From contig NC_046683.1 of NCBI RefSeq assembly GCF_009870125.1, positions 37,897,869-37,961,868 of the forward strand: DNA of 64,000 bases, read 5' to 3'. Source of the stretch: Drosophila pseudoobscura (taxonomy: Eukaryota; Arthropoda; Insecta; Diptera; Drosophilidae). Positions 13,721-25,200 of this stretch are shown piece after piece. Position numbers and translations under genes: made by a program. The notes under the pieces are model-generated. The model did no database searches. It was not told the origin of the DNA and saw only the letters and a program-made list of their open reading frames with translations. Position 1 is the first letter of the stretch. The number at the start of each line of letters is the position of its first letter.

Positions 13721-13755
13721 TATAAAATCAAGTTAGCGTGGCTCCGTGGCAGTAA
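13721..13755 (+). promoter_or_regulatory. TATA box plus initiator pair, no assigned gene
   Basis: TATAAAA starts at 13721 and a GCAGTAAG initiator-like sequence has its A at 13751, so the TATA sits at -30, the canonical distance. Downstream is an A-rich leader-like sequence. Its first ATG (13850, after CAACAAAA) opens an 11-codon frame only. No DPE is seen. It may drive a non-coding or short transcript inside the large upstream intron. Confidence 0.35.
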
Positions 13756-15060
13756 GACTCCCTACAAACTACTTCACTCCAGAGCCTGATCAATCAAGCG
13801 ACTACAGAAAGAAACCCAAAACAAAAACCCATAAGCAAAAGCAACAAAAATGGGAAGCAATAAACCCAGAAATTCCACATTTTGAATCAATGAATATTTT
13901 GTAAACGTTTCTCGTTGTTTTTTTGTTGTTGTTTTCTGTTGTATGTGTTTACTGGCCCAGTTACGCGTCGAGCATAACTTTACCGTAACAACGTCGCGAC
14001 GGCAGAAACTACTTGTACCACGGACTCTCGCTTTCACACCAGACTCGATGGAATACAGAATGAAATAATGCACAAGTACTCGTCGTACTTGTATAATACA
14101 GATGGAGCGTTAATTAGGTTGGTGTTGGTTAGTACGCCGCGGCGACTGCCTTGTGATATTTGTTTTCGTTGCCAATAAACAAAAACAGAGCCAACTGCGG
14201 TGCCATGCTCATTGCTTAGAGCCTTAGAGCCTAGAGCTAGGCTTGGTTAGATAATCGTAAAGAGCGCTCTTCTGTGTGTACTGTAAAGATATTTTTGGGA
14301 TTCTTTCAAGTTATCATTGAGTACTATCGCTTACGAACAACAAATAAAGCTAGATTCGATGGCCGTAGCTTTTCATACCCTGGCCTATCGCACATCGATC
14401 CTGTGTCAGGGTCATTCAATTTTTATCGTATTTTACTTATTTAGCTGTATCGCAAAAATGATAGTTCCGATAATTCTTCGAAATGTAAATTTGACCCAAT
14501 TTTGATTGGTATCCAAAAATAGAAAAATTGTTCGGCAGGACCTTTGGACAGAAAGTAGTCTTTAGTAGGTAGTTTATAATTTTATAATTTTAAAACCTGT
14601 GACGGTGCAAATATAACAAAAACAATTAAATAAGTTAAGCGTCATGATAGCGCTCGTGCTAGTTCGGGGAAGCCCGTGCACGACTGTGTGCGGTGTTACA
14701 AAATTTTCTCCTCCTGGAATGTTCAGTTTCGTCTGGAACCACAAGTTCCTAGTTACCTTAATTATTTACCATACATTTTCAGTAAAAGTTGTGACCGCTC
14801 GGCACCAAAGTCACCGACACAGTGCCAGAGTGAGAAGTAAAGTAAAGTAAAATGTTGCACAACTACGAGTAAATCGAATTTATTTAAAATTCCAGACCAT
14901 TGCGATCAGCGGTCGCAGCAGCAACCAAAGGTACGGTTCATACTCGAAACAGCACCGATATTGAGCTGGAAATTCGCCCGGCTCTTTGGCGGCAACTACG
15001 AGTGTACTCGTACTCGCATATGCAAACCGAGTCTCCGAGTCAGAGCCACGAACGATCGAC

Positions 15061-15121
15061 TGGGGAAACCGCACTGGGGAAACCGCACTGGGGAAACCGC
15101 ACTGGGGAAACCGTACTGGGG
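15061..15121. repeat. 14-bp minisatellite, four units
   Basis: The unit TGGGGAAACCGCAC repeats at 15061, 15075, 15089 and 15103 (the last with one C to T change), plus a partial unit. No function is evident. Confidence 0.85.
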
Positions 15122-16750
15122 CGCCGCATATCCAAGCATCAGCAGTTGCTAGACGCCTGCTGTAGTGGGGCACTGCAGCGAAGTTCGCCCCCACAGTGAC
15201 GCCCCCTGGTGCAATGTTTCCGTCGTCACCGTCACCGACACTCGTAGAGCAGGAGGGGATGTACATATATTGTGTTTGATGGATGCATGTCGAAGGAATG
15301 CATTCTATTTACAATATATCACACAAAAGTCAGGCTATCGGACTATTACTAAAACTAAAATAAAGCAACAGAAACCGAAACCGAAACCGAAACCTATTGG
15401 AAATTCATCTGAATCTACAATAAAAATATAAAAATAAGCTGTGTACATATATGTATATGGCCAAATGATTTACTTTCGTCTTTGCCAAAAGTGCATGAGG
15501 TTGCCTTTGGTGTTTCTGAAATAAAGCCCTCAATTAGCCTTGTTTTTTTTTACAACTGCATCTGTCACAATCCATAATTCTTTACCTGGCTAACGCAATC
15601 CTTCAGACGCATTGGGACTGGCCCCCTTTCCATTCGTATCAATCATTGTTGAGGCGCTGGCGATTAACCTGCCCTCCAATTCGGGGCCAAGTCTGGCCCA
15701 TTTCATTCGGTTGCACAATCAGGGAGGGAGAAAATTTCTTTCTCTGCTCTAAATCGCCCGAAAAATCAGGTGGAAGCATTTTATGAAATATTAAATATGA
15801 AATGTTCGTAGCTCATTGTCATGGATTTGCTCTGCTACTTCCATTGTTCCTCTAGCATCGATTAATTAGAGCAAGGCGAATATTAGCTCGTCGAACGGGG
15901 GGAGGTTCTACTTAGTTCTATTAGTTCTATTGCCATAAACCTCTCCATTCATCAAATTTTCAGCCATTTTTTTGTTTTCGGTTGGGCTTGAATTTGATTA
16001 AAGGTGTTGCCGGAAACAAATTTTTCGTTGGCAAATTATATTAGATAATCCTGGACATCAATAATTCGGGAAAAGAAGAACAATTAGCTAGTATTGGGCA
16101 AAGACAATGCACAAGGCAGCACAAGGCAAAGAGGGAATGAAAAAATGAATTGAGTCCAATTTAATCTATGACACCATCGCCCCAAACTGCTTTCAAATAA
16201 ACTAATTAAATTTAAGCAAACCAACAGGCGCAGCAACAACAAAGAATTATTTATTGCCAATAGCCAGAGACAGACGCTGCCTTGGCTGACGTTGCCTTTC
16301 ATTCAAAATGCAAAAGCCAAAAAAAATACATATAGTATATCCGAAGGCGTGCTCGGGCGTGACGACTGCAAATACCCTTGCGATATGTAAGGGATAAATC
16401 TTCGATCTGGCATCTGTAAGAATTAAAAGACATTCTACATTCATCGAAACATACATACATACCCAATATACTGCAAAACGCGTATGATTCACTTATCCCA
16501 AGGCATGAAATCTGGGATATATCAATAGGAGTAGGTGCTCCAAGAATATAATTCATACAACTATGTGTATGTTTGTGCACGTGTAGGTAAAGAATATAGC
16601 CTGGTGTGGCGAGTAGTTGAAGTACCCCAAGCTAGGGTATGGAAATGGCTGCAAGTCGCCGGCAGCAACTCCAAGGCTTGGTCTGGAACGTGGTCGCTCT
16701 ATGACGAATTTCTGATGGCGACGCTGTTTGACCGCCTTCCAGTAGAGCGG

Positions 16751-16859
16751 ATTGTGTGGACTGTGTGGACTGTGTGGATTGTGTGGGGAGGGAGTCGGAT
16801 GGGAACGGTGACGGGGATGGGGATGGGGATGGGGATGGAGAGGGAGATGGGGAGTGGGA
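16751..16859. repeat. Adjacent (TGTGTGGAC)n and (GGGGAT)n tracts
   Basis: Four 9-bp units at 16751-16786 are followed by a G-rich GGGGAT tract at 16812-16859. The long open frames here on both strands are explained by these repeats. Confidence 0.8.
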
Positions 16860-17544
16860 CGCCCAGTCACTATAGGCACCGTTAGGCAGCGTTAGGCAGC
16901 GACCGCAGCGCACGCAAACAGTTTTCATTATTTACTGTTTATGTTACCCTGCACTGAAAATGAGTTACTACTACGAGTATATGCACTACGCGATGACCCA
17001 AGCGACACCCTATTATAAATTTTAGCCCAGTTGATTAACTATTCCAGCTGGTTCTTCTCGACAAATTTTAATGATATTGCTTTCATTAGCATTTAACTAG
17101 CCATGTTCTGAAATGAAGTGCATTGCCCAATGTGTTTACTTGAACTTTTTTAAATTTAAACATTCAAAAAACATATGTTGGGATCGTCTTAGAGCCGTAG
17201 AGTTAGTAGAAAACCGTGTCTATGGAATTTAGATTTAGCAAGATAGAGCAACCAGACGTCGTTGTCTCGTCAAAAATGTTTGCTTTCCAACTCTTTCTGT
17301 TTTTTCGGCAGTTTTTTGTTTTAACTTATTTTTTGATTACCAAACAACTATTTGGCTGCTGCCGCCGAATTTTTTGTTGCTGTTGCTGTTGCTGTTGCTG
17401 TTGTGGTTCGTTCTACGAATAAAAAAAAGTAAAAATAAAATAAAGGCAAAAATTGGAGCGCACTGGACAGGCACACGATACAAGACCCACAGCATTCCTC
17501 TCCCCGTCGCGAACCGACTCCAGGTCCAGTTTTAGTTTTGGTCT

Positions 17545-17590
17545 CGGTTTGGGTTTGGGTTTGAGTTTGGGTTTGGGTTTGGGTTTCGGT
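17545..17590. repeat. (GGGTTT)n hexanucleotide tract
   Basis: About seven units of GGGTTT with two variants. It is G-rich enough to form a quadruplex. It resembles a telomere-type hexamer, but Drosophila telomeres do not use such repeats, so it is an interstitial simple repeat. Confidence 0.8.
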
Positions 17591-18413
17591 TTCGAATCAC
17601 GTTCCATTTGATTGTTTCTATTTCTTTTTGCCTTTGTAGCTAGCATAGTTTCTAGTTTTGTTTTGTTTTTGTTGCTGTTGCTGTTGCTGTTGGTGCTATT
17701 GTTATTGCACTTTGCGCTGGATTTATTGCTGGCTTTGGCTGCGGTTGCAGTTGTCTTTTCGGGTTTGGCAACTGCGCCCAACAACAGGCATTTTAGAGCT
17801 TGGCGCCTGCACTTGTGGGTGCCTCCAACGCTCTGAAAAGACCCAAAACAACAAATAAAAATATATTGAAAAATGAAAGAAAAAAAACTGGGGACAAAAG
17901 TCTTCAACCTGTCGCGCTTTTGCAGCTTTTGGCCAATTAGCCACGGCACGTATGAGTAATACCCACCGACAGCTAAGAAAACAAAAGTAGATTGTTATTT
18001 ATGATTCGATTTGTTGAAAGTTTTGTCCTTGATTTCGCTTTCGCCGTTTTCGGGCCTCGAGTGACGGGCTGAGCTGGAATTGAATTGGATTGGATCGATG
18101 ATGGGTGGACAAGCCCAGACTCAAAATGGAATCCAAAAAAACGCGGAATCAACAAAGGTCAGAAAGTTCTGACTGAAACTGAAGTGGCTTGGAGAGCTCA
18201 TGCGTTGTCATGTGTGGAGCAAGAATGGGTTAACTGTAGGCAATGAAGTTGAACATGTAATTGATATAAATATAAAAAAGGGGAATTCGATTGGCATTTT
18301 CAACCCTCATCACGCATAGAATATTCAAAACTACTAACTACTGCTACTACTACCACGAAGGGACTCCAGATTGTTAGTGGCAATACTCCGGCCTAACTGT
18401 CAGACGGCGGTAT

Positions 18414-19125
18414 ATGCAGTCAGACATGGCATCACCAAAGGCAGCAGCTGCAGAAAATGCTAGTAAGCTGGAGCTATCGAAACCCTGCAAAGCCCGACTC
18501 TTTCACGGGAAGCGACAAGGCGCCTCGGAGCGGCGGTGCTGGCATCATCTGAAGATGCCTCCAACAGGGCGCCCAATGGTATTGGTATTGGTATTCTATG
18601 ATGGCTAGGACATGTCTTCAATGGCATTTATACATTTGTGTGGTGTGGTGGACACGAAGGTGAGTCCGTAACGCGTCATAGAAAATTCTGGAAAATACTA
18701 CAACGATGTAAAAACAAACAATAAAAATATGGATTTTAAAAATACTTAAAAACAATAATAATGAATTAAAATAAACGAAGGTGCCAATAAATAAGCAAGG
18801 TGAGTGTTTGTGCGACCTAGACAGGGGAATTAATCGAAATACGAACTATATAAACTATAAAAAATAATAAAACCAAACGGCTTGTGCAGGATGTGCCAGG
18901 ACGAGAAGAGGAAGGTGTCTTCATTCGACTGTACGGGGCCTGTTCGAAAAGGACGATGAGGAGCCCGAACAAGGGGCTTGTGTGAACAAGCCCAACTCTC
19001 TCCTAGTCCTGGAGATCGAATTGCCGACCTACTTCTGGGACAAGGAGTTCCTGAGAGGAGACTTTAACTTTACCTGTGAGCTCGACATCAATTGGCTGAT
19101 GAAGCTGTGCATTCATAAACTCTTT
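18414..19125 (+). pseudogene. Gene-like fragments with splice-like junctions, unidentified
   Basis: Three pieces look like exon remains: 18414-18657 (64-codon frame, ending GACACGAAG|GTGAGTCCG), a short piece ending AATAAGCAAG|GTGAGTGTT at about 18801, and 18890-19113 after the acceptor CGGCTTGTGCAG. The last reads EIELPTYFWDKEFLRGDF then NFTCELDINWLMKLC in one frame but needs a frameshift near 18940 for an upstream continuation. FN..C.LDI.WLMK is faintly like the N-terminal phosphodiesterase region of Tdp1, but this is too weak for a name. It could be a degenerate duplicate of a spliced gene or a short-lived new gene. Confidence 0.3.
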
Positions 19126-19171
19126 TTTAATCGTGGAAGGCATACGCCAATCACCATTGGCATACATATAT

Positions 19172-19502
19172 AAAAAACGAAGGTGAAGTTATGAGTGGCT
19201 GCTGCGACCGCAACTCTACATTTATACCCGATACTTAGTCAGTATGGCTCTCCTCCGACAGACGCCACTAACATTGAACGACAAAGAGTACGTCCTTTGC
19301 AGCAGCGGAAGGGGTGGGGCGAAATTTTGAAAAACACTTCTAACAATGACATGTCACAGAAGTCTGGATGCAACATGTCGTTGCTCTAGCTGCTTTAGTC
19401 TCTGAACACTAGGCGCTCATAGGGTCGGACAGACAGACATGGCTCAATCGACCGGCTATTGACGCTGATAAAGAATATCCATTTTCACCACAACTGAAGT
19501 AC
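19172..19502 (+). mobile_element. DINE-1-like copy, shortened
   Basis: It carries CCGCAACTCTACATTTATAC, CCGATACTTAGTCAGTATGG, the AGGGGTGGGGCGAAATTTTG motif, GTTGCTCTAGCT, GGACAGACAGACATGGCTCA and CGGCTATTGACGCTGATAAA in the family's order. The 3' end is truncated just before copy B of the 407-bp repeat. Confidence 0.7.
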
Positions 19503-19528
19503 CCTTTGGCGATCTGGATTATTATAAG

Positions 19529-19935
19529 AGTAAAGGAGCCCAGAGAAGCCGAATCTCACAGAAAGCGCGGCAGAGGCGTCCAAAGGCCCGGACACTCGCC
19601 GACTAGCGATGGAGGCCAAAAGTCAGATCAGATCACACAGCTAAACAAAGACATCGCCCGACTTCTCGTGGCAAGGCAACTTTCCCGCCGTCAACAATGG
19701 GCAACAAACTGTCAGGAGGGCGTGGCGAGGTGTTCCCATGTGTTTGTGTGTGCCAGAGTAGTCGAGTGTCTGAAATGAGGAGTTGCTAATGACAAGTGTA
19801 GGTAAGAGTGCCGCCGGAGTTCCGTTCCGTGAAAGCTGCGAGCGAACTACTTTTGCCAAAAAATATACCCATTTACGAGTAAGTACTCGAATGGCCAGGT
19901 CATGGGAACTTGTGGAATTAAACAAGTAAGAACGC
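19529..19935 (-). repeat. 407-bp dispersed repeat, copy B (inverted)
   Basis: This is the reverse-complement match of 5505-5913. It abuts a DINE fragment on its left (ending about 19500), and a short sequence related to 12400-12455 lies about 55 bases to its right. In this orientation a 94-codon open frame covers most of it, longer than in copy A, where a frameshift splits the frame. Confidence 0.8.
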
Positions 19936-20324
19936 TACATACAGTTGGATAAAAGTAAGAACACTACAGTACGCTTACTCAAATGTGAAAGCTGGCCAGA
20001 GTATCATATCCGTATGTATTTTTAGGCCCTGGACACGAATCAAAGGTATATTGAGCTCTTATAAGAGATTTAAACAATCTTAATCTTTGGCTTCCGCCTA
20101 AACGATTTTTAAGATATAAAATCCCAATCTTTGCCCTCACCCGGCTTTCTGCCGACTCTGCACTTTGAAAATTTTACAGTTCACAATCTTCTGGATGACG
20201 AAATCCAATCGGAATGTTTATAAAAAACAATTATTCTCTCGTATGACTTTCAACTCTTGTTTTTTGCAACTTAAACTATCTTTTTTTTTGGGTGTTTTGC
20301 AAATTGACTTGGTGTATTAAAAAT

Positions 20325-20560
20325 ACCCGCCCGGGGCCTCACTGATTTTTATACACGATAATCAAAGAGCATAGGAATATACATACATGCATACATGCAT
20401 ATTCGTTTTGTAGAGATGTGTGTAACAGCCAGAAGGATGCGCCTCTGACCCCATTAAGGTCATACATATGTATATCATTTCTGTCTGTCCGCACTCCGTG
20501 TGACCTAGTTCTCAGAGACTACAATCGTGTGATATTACACGGAACCAGGTGTATGCATTT
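20325..20560 (-). mobile_element. Old DINE-1-like fragment, reverse orientation
   Basis: Reverse-complement matches to the family's 3' half are visible: GTGTGTAACAGCCAGAAGGA, a CTGACCCCATTAA remnant, a CTGTCTGTCCG stretch and TCTCAGAGACTA. It is strongly diverged, so the boundaries are approximate. Confidence 0.5.
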
Positions 20561-20684
20561 CAGAAAATTGCCAAAGCGAAAACGCCGAATCATTGAGTGA
20601 ATGACCATATCCACCAGCTTTCCGACTCGGCAATAGACAATTCCTTACCATAGATAGAATGAAGAAATCCATTTCGCATGGTAA

Positions 20685-21945
20685 TTGGTCTTTGGAGTAG
20701 ACGCACTTCGCATTTGATAGTCTTGTGGTAAGAGTTGCAGTTTTTTTTTACGAAATAACAACTCAAAATTAAGAAAAAAACTATGGAAAACTTTTTAAAG
20801 GACGAAAAAAGGCACTTACTCCATGAGCTGAACGTAAAATAGTACGAATCGCTTCCATTTCGACTAAGTCAGCAGCTAAAATTAAGGAATTCGCCGGAGT
20901 AAACGCAAGCCTTTCAACAGTTCAGCGTACAATCAATAGTGCTAAACATCTAAAGCGTCTAAAAATTAAGAAAAAACATGGGGGAACGTTGTGGTACATA
21001 TGGTCTTATTCCGAATATTTAAAATTGTGGATGCCACTGATTTTCTTCCTTTTTTGGGGGCGGGAAGGGGCGGGGCGACGTTTTGAAATACACTTGTAAC
21101 AGTGACATATCACAGAAGCCTGGATACAAAAGATGCGAAAAGTGAAGCTGTATTTAAGCCGCCATCACAGCCAAGAACGTAGAGTCATGGTGTGGGGTGC
21201 CATCACTTTTGATGGTACAATGGATTTAATTTTTATAGATCAGAAAATGAACGGTGAGCGCTTCACAACACTGCTGGAATCCGTATTTCCAAAGTTAAAT
21301 GATCGCATCGGACCAATCCCATGGTTTCTCCAACAAGATAATGCCCGGATTCATAACGTTCGAGTAGTGAAGTCGTTTATTGCCAGTCAAAACGTTAATA
21401 TCATGACATGGCCACCATATTCTCCAGATCTTAACGTTATTGAAAATGTATGGGGCTGGCTTGCGCGGAAAATATACGAATTAGGAAAGAAATACGAAGA
21501 TAAGGAAACACTAACTGCAGCAATTCAACGTGCCTGGAGCGAGATTTCCCTAAGCTACGAAGACTCCCGGTACTATTCTATGAACGACTGCATATAGGAA
21601 GTGATTTCGAACAAGGGAGGCAGTACTCATTACTGAAAATATTTTGTTTCTTTTTCTGATAAATCTAAGATTTACAATATCTAAAAATTAAATTTTTATA
21701 TAGGTTACTTTTCTTTCAAAAAATTAATTAGTTTTAGTGCGTCTAATGACCAAGATAAAAGTACCTTATTTAACAGAGCTTTAAGAATCTGTTTAAAAAA
21801 CATTATTTTGCAAAATTGCGGTACTTTTTCGAAGAACATACTTGAAGAATAATTAAAAACTCTTTTCAATTCTTTAAAAATAAAAAAGCTATAATTCAAA
21901 TTTTAATGCAAGAATAGATGCGTCTAATTTATTGACGAGCAGTGT
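20685..21945 (+). pseudogene. Tc1-like DNA transposon, decayed transposase
   Basis: The N-terminal helix-turn-helix part starts at 20783 and runs, with a frameshift and an early TAG, to about 20975 (STKSAAKIKEFAGVNASLST is visible after the shift). The catalytic part is open at 21133-21597: MVWGAITFDG, then QQDNARIH and, 34 residues later, the E of SPDLNVIENVWG, i.e. the DD34E signature. The segment holding the first catalytic Asp is missing, replaced by a DINE fragment at 20979-21130. An inverted repeat pairs 20685-20707 with 21736-21754 (TTGGTC..AGACGCACT), and GACGCAT recurs at about 21920, so the ends resemble the IR/DR type. Transposition needs all three acidic residues, so the copy is dead. 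Confidence 0.85.
20979..21130 (+). mobile_element. DINE-1-like fragment inside the Tc1-like element
   Basis: It begins GGGGGAACGTTGTGG, the family's 5' end, then jumps to the internal motif ATTGTGGATGCCACTGATTT, the G-rich GGGGGCGGGAAGGGG stretch, and the ACATATCACAGAAGCCTGGAT motif. This is an internally deleted, 3'-truncated copy. Confidence 0.7.
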
Positions 21946-21978
21946 AAGTATGTATGTGTGTAAAGAACTAAAGAACTA

Positions 21979-22120
21979 CAGTTGAACTTCCATACCTGGA
22001 ACGTCCGTAGGAATTTTATACATTTCGAACAGAAATTACCTTCAAATCTGTAAGTCGATGTCTCTATTATTCGAGCGCTTTCTTTGAATAATAGTGGTTC
22101 GACTTATGGAAGATCAACTG
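21979..22120. mobile_element. Pogo/Tigger-like MITE, 142 bp
   Basis: It begins CAGTTGAACTTCCATA and ends TATGGAAGATCAACTG, with TA on each side (21977-21978 and 22121-22122). TA duplications with CAGT...ACTG ends fit the Tc1/mariner-pogo group. There is no coding capacity. Related single ends lie at 51493-51508 and 56901-56916. It lies just 175 bases upstream of the secreted-protein start codon. Confidence 0.65.
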
Positions 22121-22296
22121 TATCTCCAAAATAACTTTTGACATACAAAAAAATTCTACATTAAGCAGAAAGTTGCAATATGTCGCCACATATTTCTCAC
22201 CCTATACTTATGACGAGTATTACAGCAATTACAGCTATTACCATCACTTCTAGTAGGTGCCCTCGTTTATCCAATTCTAATTCTTTTCGACTACAG

Positions 22297-25200
22297 ATGG
22301 CATCGTTAACCTTGCACTTGATAGTGATAACTCTTCTGGCGGCGGCAGCTATGACAACGGTAACAGCAGCAACGCGGCAGCGGGGCAGAGGAAAAGCAGC
22401 AGCATCCACGACTAGCACCGAAGTGCCAACGCTGCGGGCGCCCCGACAGCGCCGTCCGCCCACTACGCAATCAATTGAAATCCAGTTGTTCTCGAGTCGC
22501 AGTCGGAGTCTGAGCCGCAGCAGCAGCAGCAGCACCACCACCACCAGCAGCCCGCCCTTGCCACAAACATCAGATAATAAGCAGCAGCAGCAGCAGCAGC
22601 GTCGCCGCTTCACTACCACATCGACAACAACTACAACAGTCGCACCTTCGGCGAAGACCCTGCGGGACCGGGGAAGCGTGAGAGGTGCGCGTCAGCCCCG
22701 CGACACGCCCGCGCTGAGCAGCGTCAGCGAATTCGGTGGCAGCAGCAACAGCATCAGCCGCAGCTGGGGCCAGCCGCAAGCTCTACCCAGCAGTGCCATT
22801 CCTTCTGTCCACATCGCCAATACTGCCACTTCCGATTTCGCATCCACATCTAGTTTGGCTTCTCGAGGCGGCGCGTTAAAAACGTGAGTCTTAGTACATG
22901 ATCATATCGTACCCTATAGAATGGATATACGATAGATCTCATATCATATCAATGCACCCGCCAAATATATCCTTCCATAGCTATTTCGTTTCCCTTTTAT
23001 ATTGCTTTCAGACGTCGGCCCACTTGAGGTGCCGTTAATTGTTTTAATTTTATGACAAATATTTTTCACCGATTTCCATTCGTTGACAGGCCGCGCATGA
23101 TCCAGAGATTAGTGGCTGGACACATACAAAATGCGCAGGGACATTCCACCTACGAGGTGTCGGCGGTGAGTGCCAATAGCTCACACTCGGCCTCCACTTC
23201 CCTGCCAACAACGACCACAGCCAAATCCACACCCACGTCGAACTCACGGGGCAATGGCAAGGCAAGCAGCAGCTATCGTCTCGCCAAGCCATATCCAACA
23301 CCGCCACCATCCCCATCAATATCACCATCCCTCCCAAACCCTGATGACAACGACAACGACGATGACGAGGCGTTGCTGAATGAGGCAGATGACTTCGACA
23401 ACTGGGACAACGGGATTCTTCGGCTGAGTGCGGGGTCGGGGAAGGAAGCCGAGGCGCCGTCAAAGAAGCCGCTCAAGGAGGACGCGAAAAAGACGCTGGC
23501 CGACCAGGTAAGGGATGGCAAGTACGGGCTGATCGAGAAGGAGCTGTTTCGCCGCATACCCAAGCGACCAGGGGTGTTGAGCTATGCCCGCAACTCCGAG
23601 GTGCCGCTGGATAATGAACGTAACTACGGGGGACTCAGCGAGCAGGACATCTGGCTTTCTGAGGATCACCTGCTTGTGATCAAGGGAGGCAGCCTTAATG
23701 AGGATGAGGATCATGGCGGGGGCCAATGGCCGCCCATAGACGATTACGATGCGCCACCGCGACAAATTAAGCTGCCAGCAAATCCAGCGGTTCCGCCTCC
23801 CTTTCCCGTGCAGCTCGAGCCGCATGGGCCGCTGCAGATTATCCGAGATAATCAACTCGAGATCCTCCATCCGCCGCCTGGCAATGCAACGCTATCCGCT
23901 GACCTACCCAAGCAGGCGTCCAACCAGGGCTACGCTCCCACCCCGGCCCACACGGCGCATCCTTCTTCCCGGGCGGGAGCGACAACAGCGTCTAAGGCAA
24001 CTGCGCCCCCCTACGTCTATCCGGCGCCCTATGCCCAGTGGCTGCTATACCCCAATGAAACGACCCCGGGCAATGGCCTGCTGAGTTCATCGCCTCCACT
24101 GTTGGGGCCCTGGCTGATAAACGGGCTGCATGGCAACGGCTCCCTGACAGGGAATACTGCAGCTCTTCCTGGGAATGGCAGCGATTTCGATGAGGACGAC
24201 CCTTCACTTTATTATCCGCCGGCCTATAGCTTTGTGTACAAAAGTAATTACTCAAATCCGGTGCCGCCGGGTCCGCTAGTTCCTGGGATTGTCCTACCCC
24301 CTCCGCCAGATCATTTTAGCCGCTTGGACATCCATTCAACGACCACCACTCGCAGACCCACCACAAGCAGCACCATCTCCACCACCACCACAACCACCAC
24401 CAGCACAACCACGCCACGTCCACCTACGTCTCCACTACCGCTCAGGACATCGTACAAGCCCAAATACAATGCCATCAGCTACCTGCCGACTTCTCGCCAG
24501 CACCACCCTGCTCCAAAGTATGTTGAGCGGGTGCCAGTGCCCGTGGCGGTTCCCATACCCATCTACCCCATTAACTACACGCCCAGGCCCGAGGCCAAGC
24601 TTGTGTTTGTGCCCAGTTCCACGGAGGGCAAGGCCCAGGATATGGATCCGCCGCTCTCAAAGTCCAACCCCATCTACTACGAGTACTTCGAGGCTAAGCG
24701 CCAGCCGGGGTCGATCAAGTCCAATGTTATCGAGGACTTTCTGCCCACCAAATCACCGAAGCGCCATCACCTTCATCATCATCTTCACTACAAGGCATCG
24801 GTCGGTCCGTCCAACGACGTGACAGATGTTGTGAACATCACTCCAAAGCCGCGGAACGCCCAGCTTCAGCTAAATGCGGAGTACGATGCCGCCCTGGGGC
24901 AGCTTCTGAGGAGCAACCTCATATCGGCAGCACCAGCAACAGGAGCAGCCACCGTAACTGGTCGCTTTCATGCACCAGACTTTGACAAACAGCCCTTCCT
25001 GCCCATGGTTAACTACAGTGCAGACGAACAAGACCAGAATGCCTTTAAGGCCATCGTATATCAGCCTCCCCCGTCCCGCCAGCGACAGCTGAGGGTGGGA
25101 AAGCAGCAGCAACAGCAGCAGCAGCAGCAGCTTCAGCTGGACACCACGGATGACTCCTATCTACCCGAACGGCAACTGAGAGTAGGCAAGCTGCAGCAGC

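Larger units (their letters stand above)
10021..19171. other. Probable long intron; simple repeats and scattered signals
   Basis: After the donor at 10021 no convincing coding exon is seen before 22297. The contents are many hexamer tracts (CTCCGA at 10410-10437, CCCGAT/CCCGTT near 11022-11065, GAAACC near 15369-15391, GTTGCT near 17380 and 17670) and (CATA) microsatellites, besides the repeat block at 12180-12455, the TATA/Inr pair and the gene-like fragments at 18414-19125 listed separately. Confidence 0.4.

Noticed and set aside
16553..16928. Long overlapping frames on both strands
   Set aside because: Explained by the (GGGGAT)n and (TGTGTGGAC)n tracts.
17545..17590. Possible telomere remnant (GGGTTT)n
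   Set aside because: Drosophila telomeres are retrotransposon-based; similar hexamer tracts of other sequence are common in this window.
17413..17949. Minus-strand 178-codon Lys/Pro-rich frame
   Set aside because: Driven by (GGGTTT)n and (GTTGCT)n repeats; no conserved block.
22197..22619. Minus-strand 140-codon frame opposite the first exon of the secreted protein
   Set aside because: It is the shadow of CAG/ACC repeats on the coding strand and lacks any domain.
23508..23520. CAGGTAAGGG as a possible donor inside exon 2 of the secreted protein
   Set aside because: The reading frame stays open and coding-like straight through it.
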